Positions 16,282 to 25,413 of a stretch of DNA of 64,000 bases are shown piece after piece. Both the position numbers and the translations under genes were made by a program. The stretch is from a virus. Under the pieces are notes generated by a model. It was not told the origin of the DNA. It saw only the letters and a list, made by a program, of their open reading frames with translations, and did not search any database. The stretch is taken from the IMG/VR virus record IMGVR_UViG_3300020469_005214, positions 62,001-126,000 of that record; one strand, 5' to 3'. Numbering within the stretch: position 1 is the stretch's first letter; each line of letters starts with the position of its first letter.

Positions 16282-17577
16282 ATGGAAAAAAAATTAATCG
16301 AAAAATGCGTTTCCATGTTCCGAGATGGAGCAGGAAAAATGGAAGTAGTTAGACTAATCATGGAATGGACTGGGCTAAAAGAAACTGCCGCGAGAAGCAG
16401 AGCCACCAATATCTGGAATAATGAGTTTGACGAAGAATATATTCCAGTTCCAAATCGTGGACAGGAGGATTTCAAATCTGAGGATAATGGCTTCAAAAGT
16501 GGCGGAACAAGGTTTGATCAAAGTGACGAAAATAATGCAACAGCTGAATCTAAAGACGACAATGTAAGAACTTTAGATGATTTGTTAAAAATCTGTAATG
16601 TTGATTTAGAGTATTGGGAAGTCGAAAGACATATTATCAACAAATGGGAAGTTGCCGCTAAAGACAATGTAGGTGAACTTCGTCATTCTCCGCTTTATCA
16701 AGTAAAAGCTTGGTTAAAGAAGCGTGAAGTTAAAAACGCAGAAGAGGTTGTAAATTATTTCAATGAATCCTTACAAACTATTTCCCCTAAAGTTCAAAAA
16801 AGAAATGCTGGCGGTAAATATATGTATGAGATTTCTATACCCGATCTTCATTTGGCTAAACTCGGATGGGAGCAAGAATCTGGACAAGACTACGATATTA
16901 GTATTGCCGCTGACTTATTTCGTTCGGCAGTACAAAACCTTTTGAGCAAAGTAAATTTAGACGAAGTATCTAAGGTTCTTTTTCCAGTTGGTAATGACTT
17001 TTTTAACTCAGAGGGTCTTTCTGGGGCTACTACTGCTGGAACTAGACAAGATGATGACTCTAGATGGCAAAAGTCTTTCAGCATCGGTTGTAATTTAATT
17101 GCAGAGGTTGTTGATGAATTATCTAAAATAGTTAACGTAGACATTGTTATTGTTCAAGGAAATCATGATTTCGAAAGAGATTATTATCTTGGCGAATTTT
17201 TAAGGGCTTGGTATAAAACTAACGAAGCAGTAAGTATAAATAACAGCCCTAAGTCTCGAAAGTATGTTGAATTTGGAGAGAATCTTATCTTATTTACTCA
17301 TGGAAACGAAGAAAAACAAAGTGAGCTTCCTTTGTTAATGGCTACCGAGCATCCTAGTTTTTCAAAATGTAAATTTAGAACAGCACATTTGGGACACCTT
17401 CATCAAACAAGAGTTTTAGAAAATAAAGGGGTTACAGTAAAAATTCTACCATCTCTTTGTGCTACTGATGCATGGCATAAAATTAAGGGTTTTTGTGGTA
17501 ATAGAAGATCTGCTATGGGCTTTTTATATGACCCAGTTTATGGCGAGATAGCAAATTATTACTATAACGTAGTTTAA
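16282..17577 (+). CDS. Metallophosphoesterase (recombination nuclease-like)
   Basis: 431 aa. N-terminal helical part, acidic linker (about residues 60-95), then a calcineurin-like domain with its metal motifs in order: ISIPDLHLAKLGW (D-x-H), VGNDFFN (GND), VQGNHDFERD (GNHD), LFTHGNEEK and TAHLGHLHQT (GH-x-H). Between RecA/nucleases and the helicase it is probably a DNA nuclease or phosphatase related to SbcD/Mre11-type enzymes. Confidence 0.75.
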   Translation: MEKKLIEKCVSMFRDGAGKMEVVRLIMEWTGLKETAARSRATNIWNNEFDEEYIPVPNRGQEDFKSEDNGFKSGGTRFDQSDENNATAESKDDNVRTLDDLLKICNVDLEYWEVERHIINKWEVAAKDNVGELRHSPLYQVKAWLKKREVKNAEEVVNYFNESLQTISPKVQKRNAGGKYMYEISIPDLHLAKLGWEQESGQDYDISIAADLFRSAVQNLLSKVNLDEVSKVLFPVGNDFFNSEGLSGATTAGTRQDDDSRWQKSFSIGCNLIAEVVDELSKIVNVDIVIVQGNHDFERDYYLGEFLRAWYKTNEAVSINNSPKSRKYVEFGENLILFTHGNEEKQSELPLLMATEHPSFSKCKFRTAHLGHLHQTRVLENKGVTVKILPSLCATDAWHKIKGFCGNRRSAMGFLYDPVYGEIANYYYNVV

Positions 17578-17583
17578 TTTTAC

Positions 17584-17611
17584 TTGACTAGTAACAAAAC
17601 TACTGTAGAAT
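17584..17611 (+). promoter_or_regulatory. Class I promoter
   Basis: TTGACT (17584-17589), 16 bp, TAGAAT (17606-17611), 6 nt to ATG 17618. Confidence 0.7.
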
Positions 17612-17617
17612 TACCAT

Positions 17618-19096
17618 ATGCCAAAAGTTATCAGCGGTCCAAGTGACCAAAGTTTAGAGCGTAAATTTTTAGGAGGACTAATCCACAATGGGGTTGATGT
17701 CTGGATCGATATTTGCGACTTTATAAAAGAAGAAGACTTCACAAATAGTGGAGTTAGGATGTTGTTTAAGGTTTGTAGACTTCTTTTAGAAGAAAACAAA
17801 ACTCTAGATTCAGCTATCATATCTTCACGTTGCAAATCTCAGGGTATTACGATTCACGAGGGCAACATCGGTGATTTCATAGAAAATCTTTTGATTTCAC
17901 CCTTGAATGTAAAGTCAAGTGTTGAGGCGGCACAAGAGCTGATAATGCTTAGGATTCGTCGCAATAAAATAGAAAATGCTAGAGATATTGCTAAATTTTC
18001 TAAAGACTTTGAAGGAACCAATTTATCAGATTTTGCCAGTGGAGCTGAAGAAATCTTCTCTGGTGGCAACGATATTGTTCTCGACAAACACGAGCCAATT
18101 AATATCGCTCAAAGTGCCTATGAAATTGTAGAAGAACTTGGCAATAACGATGGAGAATACGTCATTAAGAGCCCTTGGCCTACCTTTAACGCCGCTTTCT
18201 CTGGCTTTAGACCCAAGGACTCATACTGCATAGCAGGAAGACCCTCACACGGCAAATCTGGAGTTCTACTTTCCCTCGCACAGTTTTGTGCCAATGAAAT
18301 TGAAGACAATTTTGTTGATGGGAAAAAACTACCAGTGTTATATTTAGATACTGAGATGGATGCCCAAGAACAGACTCTTAGATGGGCGGCGATGGTAGCT
18401 GATATCGATCCTTATTTGGTAGAAAGTGGCAAATGGAGAAATAATAAAGATTGTGTAGAAAAGATTAGAAATGTCCTTAAAGACAAGTCTTCTACTGACA
18501 ACTTTCATCACGTTTATGTGCCAGGTCTTTCGGCAATGGAAATTCGTTCTATTTTTCGTCGATGGGTTAGAAAAACTTGTGGTCGAGATAACGTAGGAAT
18601 TGTAGTTTTTGATTATCTAAAAATCACTGGAGAAGAGCTTAAGGGGGCATCAAATCCAAGACTTGAAATGGGCTATAAGCTTGATATGCTTAAGGATGAA
18701 ATTAAAGATAACTCTAACTGTACTTTTCTTTTTGGAGCACAAAGAAATAGATATGGGGAAGATGATGATAGTTCTATCGCAGAGTCAGATTATATTCAGC
18801 AACTTTCCACTTGGACTGGTCTGATTAAAAAGAAATCTATGGCTGAACTTGCAGAACAGCCAGCAAATGAATTCGGCACCCACATGTTAATACCTACAAA
18901 ATTTAGAAAGCTTGGTAAGGATGGTCAAAACTTTGAAAATCCAGTCAGAATTGAAGGAAAGTATTTGAGAAATTGGATCAATCTTGATTTCTCTAATTTT
19001 AGATTTAGAGATATGGACGACGGTAGGGCGGTTCAAGATTACTTAAGTTTGATTTCTTCTAATGGTGGGGATAACAACAGAAGACCGATGCCATAA
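17618..19096 (+). CDS. Replicative DNA helicase, DnaB-like
   Basis: 492 aa. DnaB-type N-terminal helical domain (SLERKFLGGLIHNG, EDFTNSGVRMLFKVC), then a RecA-like motor with Walker A AGRPSHGKSG near residue 206, VLYLDTEMDAQEQTLRWAAMVA (motif 1a), VVFDYLKI (Walker B) and FGAQRNR (sensor). Unwinds the fork with the primase encoded 12 nt downstream. Confidence 0.88.
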   Translation: MPKVISGPSDQSLERKFLGGLIHNGVDVWIDICDFIKEEDFTNSGVRMLFKVCRLLLEENKTLDSAIISSRCKSQGITIHEGNIGDFIENLLISPLNVKSSVEAAQELIMLRIRRNKIENARDIAKFSKDFEGTNLSDFASGAEEIFSGGNDIVLDKHEPINIAQSAYEIVEELGNNDGEYVIKSPWPTFNAAFSGFRPKDSYCIAGRPSHGKSGVLLSLAQFCANEIEDNFVDGKKLPVLYLDTEMDAQEQTLRWAAMVADIDPYLVESGKWRNNKDCVEKIRNVLKDKSSTDNFHHVYVPGLSAMEIRSIFRRWVRKTCGRDNVGIVVFDYLKITGEELKGASNPRLEMGYKLDMLKDEIKDNSNCTFLFGAQRNRYGEDDDSSIAESDYIQQLSTWTGLIKKKSMAELAEQPANEFGTHMLIPTKFRKLGKDGQNFENPVRIEGKYLRNWINLDFSNFRFRDMDDGRAVQDYLSLISSNGGDNNRRPMP

Positions 19097-19108
19097 TTAA
19101 AATTTTTT

Positions 19109-20098
19109 ATGTCAAACGTTAAGCAAATTCTTAGAAATCATGGGATCAAAATAGTCAGCGAGAACGATTCGGGTTTCGCTCAGTTTTGTCCGTCCTATCG
19201 AAACTCTAAAAATCCGATGGGAGCTTCTATCAATCTTAAGACTGGTTGGGTTACTGATTGGAGTCAGGATGAAAGGTTTTCATTAGATGTTTTAATTAAA
19301 AAACTCGGAGGTAAGGCACTTTCAAAAAAAGACCTAGAAAATTTACAGCCAGTATTCGAACAATCTGATGAAAAAGAAAAGACGTTTTGGAAAAAAGATT
19401 CTCTTATACATTTTTTACCAAACCATACTTACTGGCTAGATAGAGGGGTATCTAAAGAGACTCTAGACTTTTTTCAAGGCGGAGTATCTCACAGTGGTAA
19501 ATTGTATCAGCGTTACGTATGGCCAGTTTTTGATCGTCACCAAAGAATTATTGGTTTTACAGGCAGAGATTTGAGTGGAGAGGCTAAAATTAAATATAAG
19601 CACGAGGGAAAAAGTTCTTATTTTCTTTTTGGTTTATTTAATAAGCTTGCCGATTCTACTCCTATACTTTCTAGCATTTTAGAAACTAATGAAGTTATTC
19701 TTGTCGAGGGGCCATCGGATTCAGTTGCTTGTTATGACGAGGGGGTTAAATTTGTAATCCCAACAATTGGCTTGAATATTTCTAAAACACTACTGAGTTT
19801 TCTCATAGGAATAAATCCAGATAAAATTACTATCTCTTATAATAGGGATGATAACTTTTCGGGTCAAAATGCGGCTGTTAAAAACTTTGCAAAACTAGCA
19901 CAACACTTCGACATCAAAAACTTGGCTATTAAGTACCCAACAGGCAATGATCTAGCAGATAATAAAAAAGATATTCAAAGTTGGGTTGATAAGAATGACG
20001 ATTCTGCCATATTAGAGTTTCGAGAAAAATTTAAAAGATTAAAAAACAAAAATAAAAATATGACCCAACAAGAAATTAAAGTGGGAAAAATGTTTTAA
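19109..20098 (+). CDS. DnaG-type primase with degenerate zinc domain
   Basis: 329 aa. The N-terminal region has the DnaG order (FCPSYRNSKNPMGASINLKTGWVTDWS) but has lost most zinc-binding Cys/His. TOPRIM motifs are present: VILVEGPSDSVACYDEG (catalytic Glu) and a YNRDDNFSG in place of D-x-D. No helicase domain; works with the DnaB-like protein encoded immediately upstream. Confidence 0.8.
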   Translation: MSNVKQILRNHGIKIVSENDSGFAQFCPSYRNSKNPMGASINLKTGWVTDWSQDERFSLDVLIKKLGGKALSKKDLENLQPVFEQSDEKEKTFWKKDSLIHFLPNHTYWLDRGVSKETLDFFQGGVSHSGKLYQRYVWPVFDRHQRIIGFTGRDLSGEAKIKYKHEGKSSYFLFGLFNKLADSTPILSSILETNEVILVEGPSDSVACYDEGVKFVIPTIGLNISKTLLSFLIGINPDKITISYNRDDNFSGQNAAVKNFAKLAQHFDIKNLAIKYPTGNDLADNKKDIQSWVDKNDDSAILEFREKFKRLKNKNKNMTQQEIKVGKMF

Positions 20099-20105
20099 TA
20101 GCAAA

Positions 20106-20363
20106 ATGATTATATTAATTAAAATAATAATAACTTATATATTGGTTGGATTTCTTTTTTGTATATCCGAAACAAGATATAGAAACTATCTGCTATTAAA
20201 ACTAAGTATGAGGTCTTTGAAAGGTGAAGAATATGATCATATGCAAGAGATGTCTAAATTATATTTAGAAAAAGTTCCTTATAGTCGCTTAAGAGGGATA
20301 AGTTCTTTGTTTTTCGCTCCAGTTTTGATAGCTTATATAATGATTCGTTATGGAAAAAAATAA
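20106..20363 (+). CDS. Small membrane protein, two membrane segments
   Basis: 85 aa. Hydrophobic segments at residues 2-19 and 64-80 separated by a charged loop. Overlaps the next gene by 14 nt. Function unknown. Confidence 0.6.
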   Translation: MIILIKIIITYILVGFLFCISETRYRNYLLLKLSMRSLKGEEYDHMQEMSKLYLEKVPYSRLRGISSLFFAPVLIAYIMIRYGKK

Positions 20364-20841
20364 AACTAAATTAGGTATATTCTGTTCTTCTTCTTTTAAA
20401 AACTACCCTTTTATTGAAGGAATTTTAAATAAAAAGGTCGAAGAAATTGGATTGATTATTTCTAATAATTCTGGTTATAAATTACCAGAGAAATATTCTT
20501 GCGAAAAAAATATTCCAATGCTGTCTTACCCGATTGGTAAAAATTTAAATGCACTAAAGGCTAACGAACTTATAATTAAAGCTTCTGATTGCGTTTTAAT
20601 TATTGATGATGGTAATTCTAAAAATAATCATACGGTTCAAAAAAAGTGCAAGGTAATAAACAAAAAGTTTACATTTATTAACGCTCCAATTGAAGATACA
20701 ATTTTAGATGCGGTCAAAGATTTCTTTGATACATTTGAAAAGTCTAAGGAAGACGATTTTAAAGATTGGGTTTGCGGTTCAAAAAGAGGTTTTGACAAGT
20801 TAATAAAATTGCAGGAAAAATACCAAAAGCTGATCAAATAA
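20350..20841 (+). CDS. SLOG/DUF2493-like Rossmann protein
   Basis: 163 aa. LGIFCSSSFKNYPFIEGIL, a LIISNNSGY strand-turn, then ASDCVLIIDDGNSKNNHTVQKKCK and FTFINA reproduce the layout of YspA/DUF2493 SLOG proteins, which bind nucleotide derivatives. In phages such genes often occur near nucleotide metabolism; ligand unknown. Confidence 0.5.
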   Translation: MEKNKTKLGIFCSSSFKNYPFIEGILNKKVEEIGLIISNNSGYKLPEKYSCEKNIPMLSYPIGKNLNALKANELIIKASDCVLIIDDGNSKNNHTVQKKCKVINKKFTFINAPIEDTILDAVKDFFDTFEKSKEDDFKDWVCGSKRGFDKLIKLQEKYQKLIK

Positions 20842-20843
20842 TC

Positions 20844-21875
20844 ATGAGTGATAAAAAAGAATTCGCTCTTTCGCCTAGTCGTATAATGAGTTATTTGAAG
20901 TGTTCATATGTATACTATATGGAAAACACACTTATGTTAGATAGTGGCAAGAATTTTGGTAATATGAGAGGGAGCGTTCTCCATGATGCATGTGAACTTT
21001 TGATTAGAGAAAAATATAAAGACAGGGTTCAGAAAATTATTGATAACGGTAGCGTATCAAGCGATGATGCTATCATCAGATATTTAAGAATTAAAGCGTA
21101 TCAACAAGGAATAAGAGACGAGTTTGACCATAAGGGCAATAATAATTTTGAAATGATTTGCGATATGCTATATGTTGTTCTTTCGAATGACTTTTATTGC
21201 GAAGGTTGGGATATAGATTATGACAATCTTGAGGTTAAATTCACACTTAGAAGCGAGAAGCCAGAATACGTAATTCGCGGTCTGATTGATAAGCCAGTCA
21301 AAAAGGATGGAGTATACAAGATTTTAGATTACAAATCTAGTCAGTCCAAAAAATCTAAAAAAGATTTAGAAATGGAAATACAGGCTTTGTGTTACATTTT
21401 GTATTGTATTAGGGGCTTGAAAGCTAAGGATGCTACCGTAGACTTTGTTTTTGCTCGCTTTCCAGATGACCCAATAGATCGCATTGAAAATATATCCAAA
21501 AAAGAATTACAAGGATTTGAGCATTACTTATCAGACTTATATTTTCATTTGAAAAATTTCGACGAGGACAGGGCATCAGAAAATCTTGCGGCAGACCTGG
21601 GATATACTAAAGATGGCGGATTCGAAGGCAGAGTTATGTGCGGATATGCTCAGTATGAGGGACATTGCTACCCAGAAACACACAAGGACAAAGACAAAAG
21701 AGGTAAGCCATATTACTGTTGCCCATACAAATTTGAATTTACTTATTATTCTCAAAGAGATGCCGATGGAAATATTATAAAATCTAGTAAAAATTTAGAG
21801 AATTTAGAAGAAGTCGGAAAATATTATATTACAGAAGAACACCATGATGGGTGTCCCGCATTTAAATCTATTTGA
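20844..21875 (+). CDS. RecB/Cas4-like PD-(D/E)XK exonuclease
   Basis: 343 aa. LSPSRIMSYLKCSYVYYM, RGSVLHDACE, VIRGLIDKP, ILDYKSSQ and the QALCYILY helix are motifs of the RecB-type nuclease fold (D-x-K catalytic pair in LDYKSS). One N-terminal Cys and a C-terminal Cys-rich region (VMCGYAQYEGHCYP, YYCCPY, GCPAF) suggest a [4Fe-4S] cluster as in AddB/Cas4. Likely acts in recombination with RecA. Confidence 0.75.
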   Translation: MSDKKEFALSPSRIMSYLKCSYVYYMENTLMLDSGKNFGNMRGSVLHDACELLIREKYKDRVQKIIDNGSVSSDDAIIRYLRIKAYQQGIRDEFDHKGNNNFEMICDMLYVVLSNDFYCEGWDIDYDNLEVKFTLRSEKPEYVIRGLIDKPVKKDGVYKILDYKSSQSKKSKKDLEMEIQALCYILYCIRGLKAKDATVDFVFARFPDDPIDRIENISKKELQGFEHYLSDLYFHLKNFDEDRASENLAADLGYTKDGGFEGRVMCGYAQYEGHCYPETHKDKDKRGKPYYCCPYKFEFTYYSQRDADGNIIKSSKNLENLEEVGKYYITEEHHDGCPAFKSI

Positions 21876-21877
21876 TA

Positions 21878-21907
21878 TTCTCTTTTTCGCGTAAAATCTG
21901 TAATATT
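21878..21907 (+). promoter_or_regulatory. Class II promoter
   Basis: TTCTCT (21878-21883), 15 bp, TGTAATATT (21899-21907), 4 nt to ATG 21912. The ATG at 21908 is out of frame. Confidence 0.7.
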
Positions 21908-21911
21908 ATGT

Positions 21912-22265
21912 ATGAGGGTTTTATTTCTTATTTTGCTCTTAACTGGTTGTGCAACAAAAAATCAGCCTCCTAGAAATATATTTTTTTATGAAATCCCAAA
22001 CACTGGCAGTATGGAGCCAGCATTATCTGGAGGCGATATTGTTTACATAGATTCTTCGTTTGAGTATAAAGATCTCAAAATTGGGGACGTGGTAGCTTAT
22101 CGTGATGATAAATATGGTATGAGTAATGGTATTTTACATAGAATTGTAAAAAATTCTCCGCCCAAAGAGTGGGTAGTTAAAGGAGATAATAACAGAGACG
22201 TTGACAGGTATAATCTTAATGAAGAAAGTTATCATGGTAAATTAATTAGGGTTGATTTTAAGTAA
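21912..22265 (+). CDS. Signal peptidase I-like lipoprotein
   Basis: 117 aa. Lipoprotein signal with lipobox LLTGC (Cys-13) followed by a compact S26 domain: NTGSMEPAL (nucleophile Ser in SMxP), KIGDVVAYRD, ILHRIVK and VVKGDNNRDVDR. These are boxes B, C and E of type I signal peptidase; the general-base Lys is not certain. Would act on the outer face of the inner membrane, or in the outer membrane after lipidation. Confidence 0.65.
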   Translation: MRVLFLILLLTGCATKNQPPRNIFFYEIPNTGSMEPALSGGDIVYIDSSFEYKDLKIGDVVAYRDDKYGMSNGILHRIVKNSPPKEWVVKGDNNRDVDRYNLNEESYHGKLIRVDFK

Positions 22266-22285
22266 TTATATTTGATCATAACTTT

Positions 22286-23062
22286 ATGATTCTAGTTATA
22301 GGAGAAAATATTACAGATATATTTGTTTATTGCAGTTCAAAAAGGCTGTCTCCAGAAGCTTGCTGTCCAGTATTGATTCCTGAAAATAAAATTTTAAATT
22401 CCGGGGGAGCTGGAAATGTTGTTGAAAACTTAAAATCTTTAAAAAATAAAAGTGTTATTGCAATTCATCAAAATAAAGAAATAACCAAAACTCGATATAT
22501 TGTTGGAAATCAACATATTATGAGATATGATGAAAATGATACATGTCAAAACTTAAAAATGCAAGACCTGCAGTATAGTCTTTCCCGAAAGGGATTAAGG
22601 CTGTCTGGGTTTGAAGCGATAGTAATTTCCAGTTACTCAAAAGGGTTCGTAACGCCCAAGTTAATAGAAGATATAAGAAATGGCTATGATGGCTTGATTT
22701 TTATTGATACCAAAGATAAAAAGGGGGATTGGTGTGAATTCGTAGACTTTATAAAAATAAATGATAAAGAGTGGCTTGACAATTTCGATTCAAAATACGA
22801 AGGAAGTGCTAATATTTTTGTTACAAAAGGATCACAAGGTGTTGACTGGATAAACAAAAATAAAACCTTTAAGGTTGATCCCATTGAGGTTGCTGATTTT
22901 GTAGGGGCAGGGGATTCATTCTTCTCTGGCTTTATTACAAAATACTTAGATTCGAAGAATGTAGAAAAAAGTCTTGACTTTGCTAATAAATGTGCTAGAG
23001 TATCAGTAAGTAAAAAAGGGGTGGTCTGCGTTAAAGCAGAAGAAATTGATAAATATGATTAA
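22286..23062 (+). CDS. HldE-type heptose 7-phosphate kinase (PfkB family)
   Basis: 258 aa. RLSPEACCPV and NSGGAGNVVENL near the N-terminus are typical of the RfaE/HldE kinase domain; DFVGAGDSFFSGF near residue 210 is the PfkB signature with the catalytic Asp. Phosphorylates D-glycero-D-manno-heptose 7-phosphate in ADP-heptose synthesis. The second HldE half is a separate overlapping gene. Confidence 0.8.
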   Translation: MILVIGENITDIFVYCSSKRLSPEACCPVLIPENKILNSGGAGNVVENLKSLKNKSVIAIHQNKEITKTRYIVGNQHIMRYDENDTCQNLKMQDLQYSLSRKGLRLSGFEAIVISSYSKGFVTPKLIEDIRNGYDGLIFIDTKDKKGDWCEFVDFIKINDKEWLDNFDSKYEGSANIFVTKGSQGVDWINKNKTFKVDPIEVADFVGAGDSFFSGFITKYLDSKNVEKSLDFANKCARVSVSKKGVVCVKAEEIDKYD

Positions 23063-23471
23063 AAATTTAAATATATCTTTTTGTGCTGGCTGTTTTGATG
23101 GTTCATATCTGCACGATGGTCACAAATATTTAATAAGTAAAATGGTAGAGCATTCTAACTATCAAGTTATTGGTTTAAATTCTGATGATTATATAAAAAG
23201 ACATAAGAGAGAGCCAATCTGTCAAGAAGATGAAAGAAAAAACCGATTATTAAAATTAGGAGTTGATGAAGTAGTGATTTTCGACGAAGACTCACCAATA
23301 AAAATAATTAAAACAATTGAGCCTCATAGTATTTTTGTGGGAAATGATTATACTCTAGATCGTGTAGTTGGATATCCCGACTGCAAAGAGTGGGGAGGGG
23401 AAGTTCGAATCATAGATCGAATAAACGACATATCAACAACAAATATAATTAATGAAACTAATTTACCTTGA
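23055..23471 (+). CDS. HldE-type heptose 1-phosphate nucleotidyltransferase
   Basis: 138 aa from ATG 23055 (an in-frame TTG lies 9 nt upstream). SFCAGCFDGSYLHDGHKYLI is the cytidylyltransferase HxGH region with Asp-Gly in place of a common hydrophobic pair; ISTTNII near the C-terminus is the second nucleotide-binding motif. Makes ADP-heptose from heptose 1-phosphate. Overlaps the kinase by 8 nt. Confidence 0.8.
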   Translation: MIKNLNISFCAGCFDGSYLHDGHKYLISKMVEHSNYQVIGLNSDDYIKRHKREPICQEDERKNRLLKLGVDEVVIFDEDSPIKIIKTIEPHSIFVGNDYTLDRVVGYPDCKEWGGEVRIIDRINDISTTNIINETNLP

Positions 23472-23985
23472 TTTAGATGGAGTTTGTGCAGATTTTACAA
23501 AGAATGTTTCTCAAATATTCAACTTCAAAGACACTTCAGTAAATTTGCCAGAAAAGAATGCCCCTTGGACTTACGAGGGCGAAGATCGTGATCGATTAGA
23601 TGTCGTGATGGAGTCATATGATTTTTGGATGAATCTATATCCTTACACTTGGTCTAGAAGTTTAGTTGAATTATGCCAAAGATATGGGGATACTAGATTT
23701 TTATCTAAAGCTCGTCCTAATTCTGGCTGTATGGCAGGTAAAATGGATTGGATTTTAAAATATTTTCCAGAGATGGAATATAAAACCGTCTTGACAACTC
23801 AAGACAAATGGGTATGTTCTGATCATAACAGCTTTCTTATAGACGATGACCTTCGACATAAAGAAGAATGGATTAATAGAGGTGGTCATTATTATCATTG
23901 GGCAGAATTAAAGGGTTGCGAAGAAGGAAACGCAATAGCAAAAGAAAGAATAATTCAATTAGAAAAATTTTTGAGTCACCTATGA
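23452..23985 (+). CDS. HAD-family phosphatase, 5'(3')-deoxyribonucleotidase-like
   Basis: 177 aa. YLDLDGVCADF (nucleophile and acid Asp, residues 5-15), the FWMNLYPYTW cap region, and FLIDDDLRH (motif IV). By sequence closest in style to NT5C-type deoxyribonucleotidases, but its place between ADP-heptose genes makes the missing GmhB-like heptose bisphosphatase a real alternative. 20-nt overlap with the preceding gene. Confidence 0.7.
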   Translation: MKLIYLDLDGVCADFTKNVSQIFNFKDTSVNLPEKNAPWTYEGEDRDRLDVVMESYDFWMNLYPYTWSRSLVELCQRYGDTRFLSKARPNSGCMAGKMDWILKYFPEMEYKTVLTTQDKWVCSDHNSFLIDDDLRHKEEWINRGGHYYHWAELKGCEEGNAIAKERIIQLEKFLSHL

Positions 23986-24155
23986 GCAAAACTATAACAG
24001 CTAAACCGAATATAATTTATTATATTCACGAAAAAACTTTAAAAGCACATGAAGAAGGCAAAATAATCTTCAAACATGAGGACGAAGACAGCGAGTTAAA
24101 AGTAGAGGTTTGCGGAAGATTGGCAAACGGATACAACATTAAATTACATGATTAA
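23982..24155 (+). CDS. Hypothetical protein, 57 aa
   Basis: ATGA overlap with the HAD gene and 8-nt overlap with the cupin-epimerase gene. Short beta-rich, charged protein; no domain recognised. Its position implies co-expression with the heptose genes. Confidence 0.55.
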   Translation: MSKTITAKPNIIYYIHEKTLKAHEEGKIIFKHEDEDSELKVEVCGRLANGYNIKLHD

Positions 24156-25413
24156 AAAACCAAAAATAGTAAATAAAAATTGGGGTGGCGAAATTCACTG
24201 GACTAACAATATTAATTATTGTGGAAAGACTTTAGTTTTAAAAAAGGGTTGCCATTGTAGCCTTCATTCTCATTGGAAGCGTGAACACTTTTTAATTCAA
24301 AGTGGTAATGTAAGATTAGCCTTGGAGAAGCGTCTACTGGGAAAAGAAGGTATTGGTCAGATTGTTTTCTTTGACTTGGTTAAGGGTGATTGCATTGAAA
24401 TACCACGCGAATCTTGGCATACATTCTATGGACTTACTGATAGTGAAATTATTGAGTTCTCAACTCCAGACGAAGAATCAAAAAGGCTTTTTCCAAGCGG
24501 TCGTAATGATATTTCAGTTTGGGAAAAATTAGTTTTAGAAACTCAAAAAAATGAGAACATGAAAACGATACTAGTAACTGGGTCGGAAGGCTTTATCGGT
24601 TCTAGGTTTGTAGATCTCAACAAAGACAAATATAGAATTTTTACTTTAAATAAATCAGACACAAAAAGCTTATTAGAAGAATCTGCTAATTTTGAATCTT
24701 TGTCTTGGGTCGATGCTGAAAGCCAAAAAACCTATAAGTTTTCAGAGATCGATTCAGTTTTTCACTTTGGAGCTGAAACAGATACTACTTCAAGCAACAC
24801 CCAAGAATATTTTAAATATAACTGTTTATTTACTAATCGTCTCATTGATGAGTGTTATGAAAACAATATACCTTTGATATTTTCTTCTTCAGCGTCTCTT
24901 TATGGATCTGGGGATGATATTCCTCTTAATCTTTACGCTTGGAGCAAGTGGACAAGCGAACAATATGGGATTGAAAAAGCTAGTAGAAGTCCTTCTTTTA
25001 ATAAGTGGCAGTTCACGGCCTTGCGTTACTTCAATGTCTATGGTATTGGCGAACATAATAAAAATATTAAAATGACTTCTCTTGTATATCAGAATCTTAA
25101 AAATAACAATATCAAGTTATTTACTGGCAAACCTGTTAGAGATTTTATATTTGTGGATGACATAGTATCCGCTAACATTCACGCTTTTGAAACCGAACAG
25201 TGTGGGGTATTTGATGTGGGCTCTTGCTCTCCAAGAAGCTTCGAAGATATTGCGAACTGTCTTGGTGCCGAAATAGAATATATAGATAATCCCATAAAAG
25301 ACCAGTATCAATTTTATACGTGTGCTGATAAAACAAAAACTCTTGACAATTGGTCTGCTGACTATAATTTAGAAAGCGGAATCAAAAAAATGAAGAAGTA
25401 TTATAACAAATGA
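24148..25413 (+). CDS. Fusion: sugar-nucleotide cupin + HldD-like epimerase
   Basis: 421 aa. Residues 1-125 are a cupin of the mannose-6-phosphate-isomerase type (HCSLHSHWKREHFLIQSGNV, then IPRESWHTFYG). Residues 137-421 are an extended SDR: VTGSEGFIGSRF, FHFGAETDTT, FSSSASLYG, YAWSKW (YxxxK), LRYFNVYG, RDFIFVDDIV and YQFYTCAD, matching ADP-glyceromanno-heptose 6-epimerase. It would finish ADP-L-heptose synthesis; the cupin fusion is unusual. Met at about residue 137 could also act as an internal start. Confidence 0.8.
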   Translation: MIKKPKIVNKNWGGEIHWTNNINYCGKTLVLKKGCHCSLHSHWKREHFLIQSGNVRLALEKRLLGKEGIGQIVFFDLVKGDCIEIPRESWHTFYGLTDSEIIEFSTPDEESKRLFPSGRNDISVWEKLVLETQKNENMKTILVTGSEGFIGSRFVDLNKDKYRIFTLNKSDTKSLLEESANFESLSWVDAESQKTYKFSEIDSVFHFGAETDTTSSNTQEYFKYNCLFTNRLIDECYENNIPLIFSSSASLYGSGDDIPLNLYAWSKWTSEQYGIEKASRSPSFNKWQFTALRYFNVYGIGEHNKNIKMTSLVYQNLKNNNIKLFTGKPVRDFIFVDDIVSANIHAFETEQCGVFDVGSCSPRSFEDIANCLGAEIEYIDNPIKDQYQFYTCADKTKTLDNWSADYNLESGIKKMKKYYNK

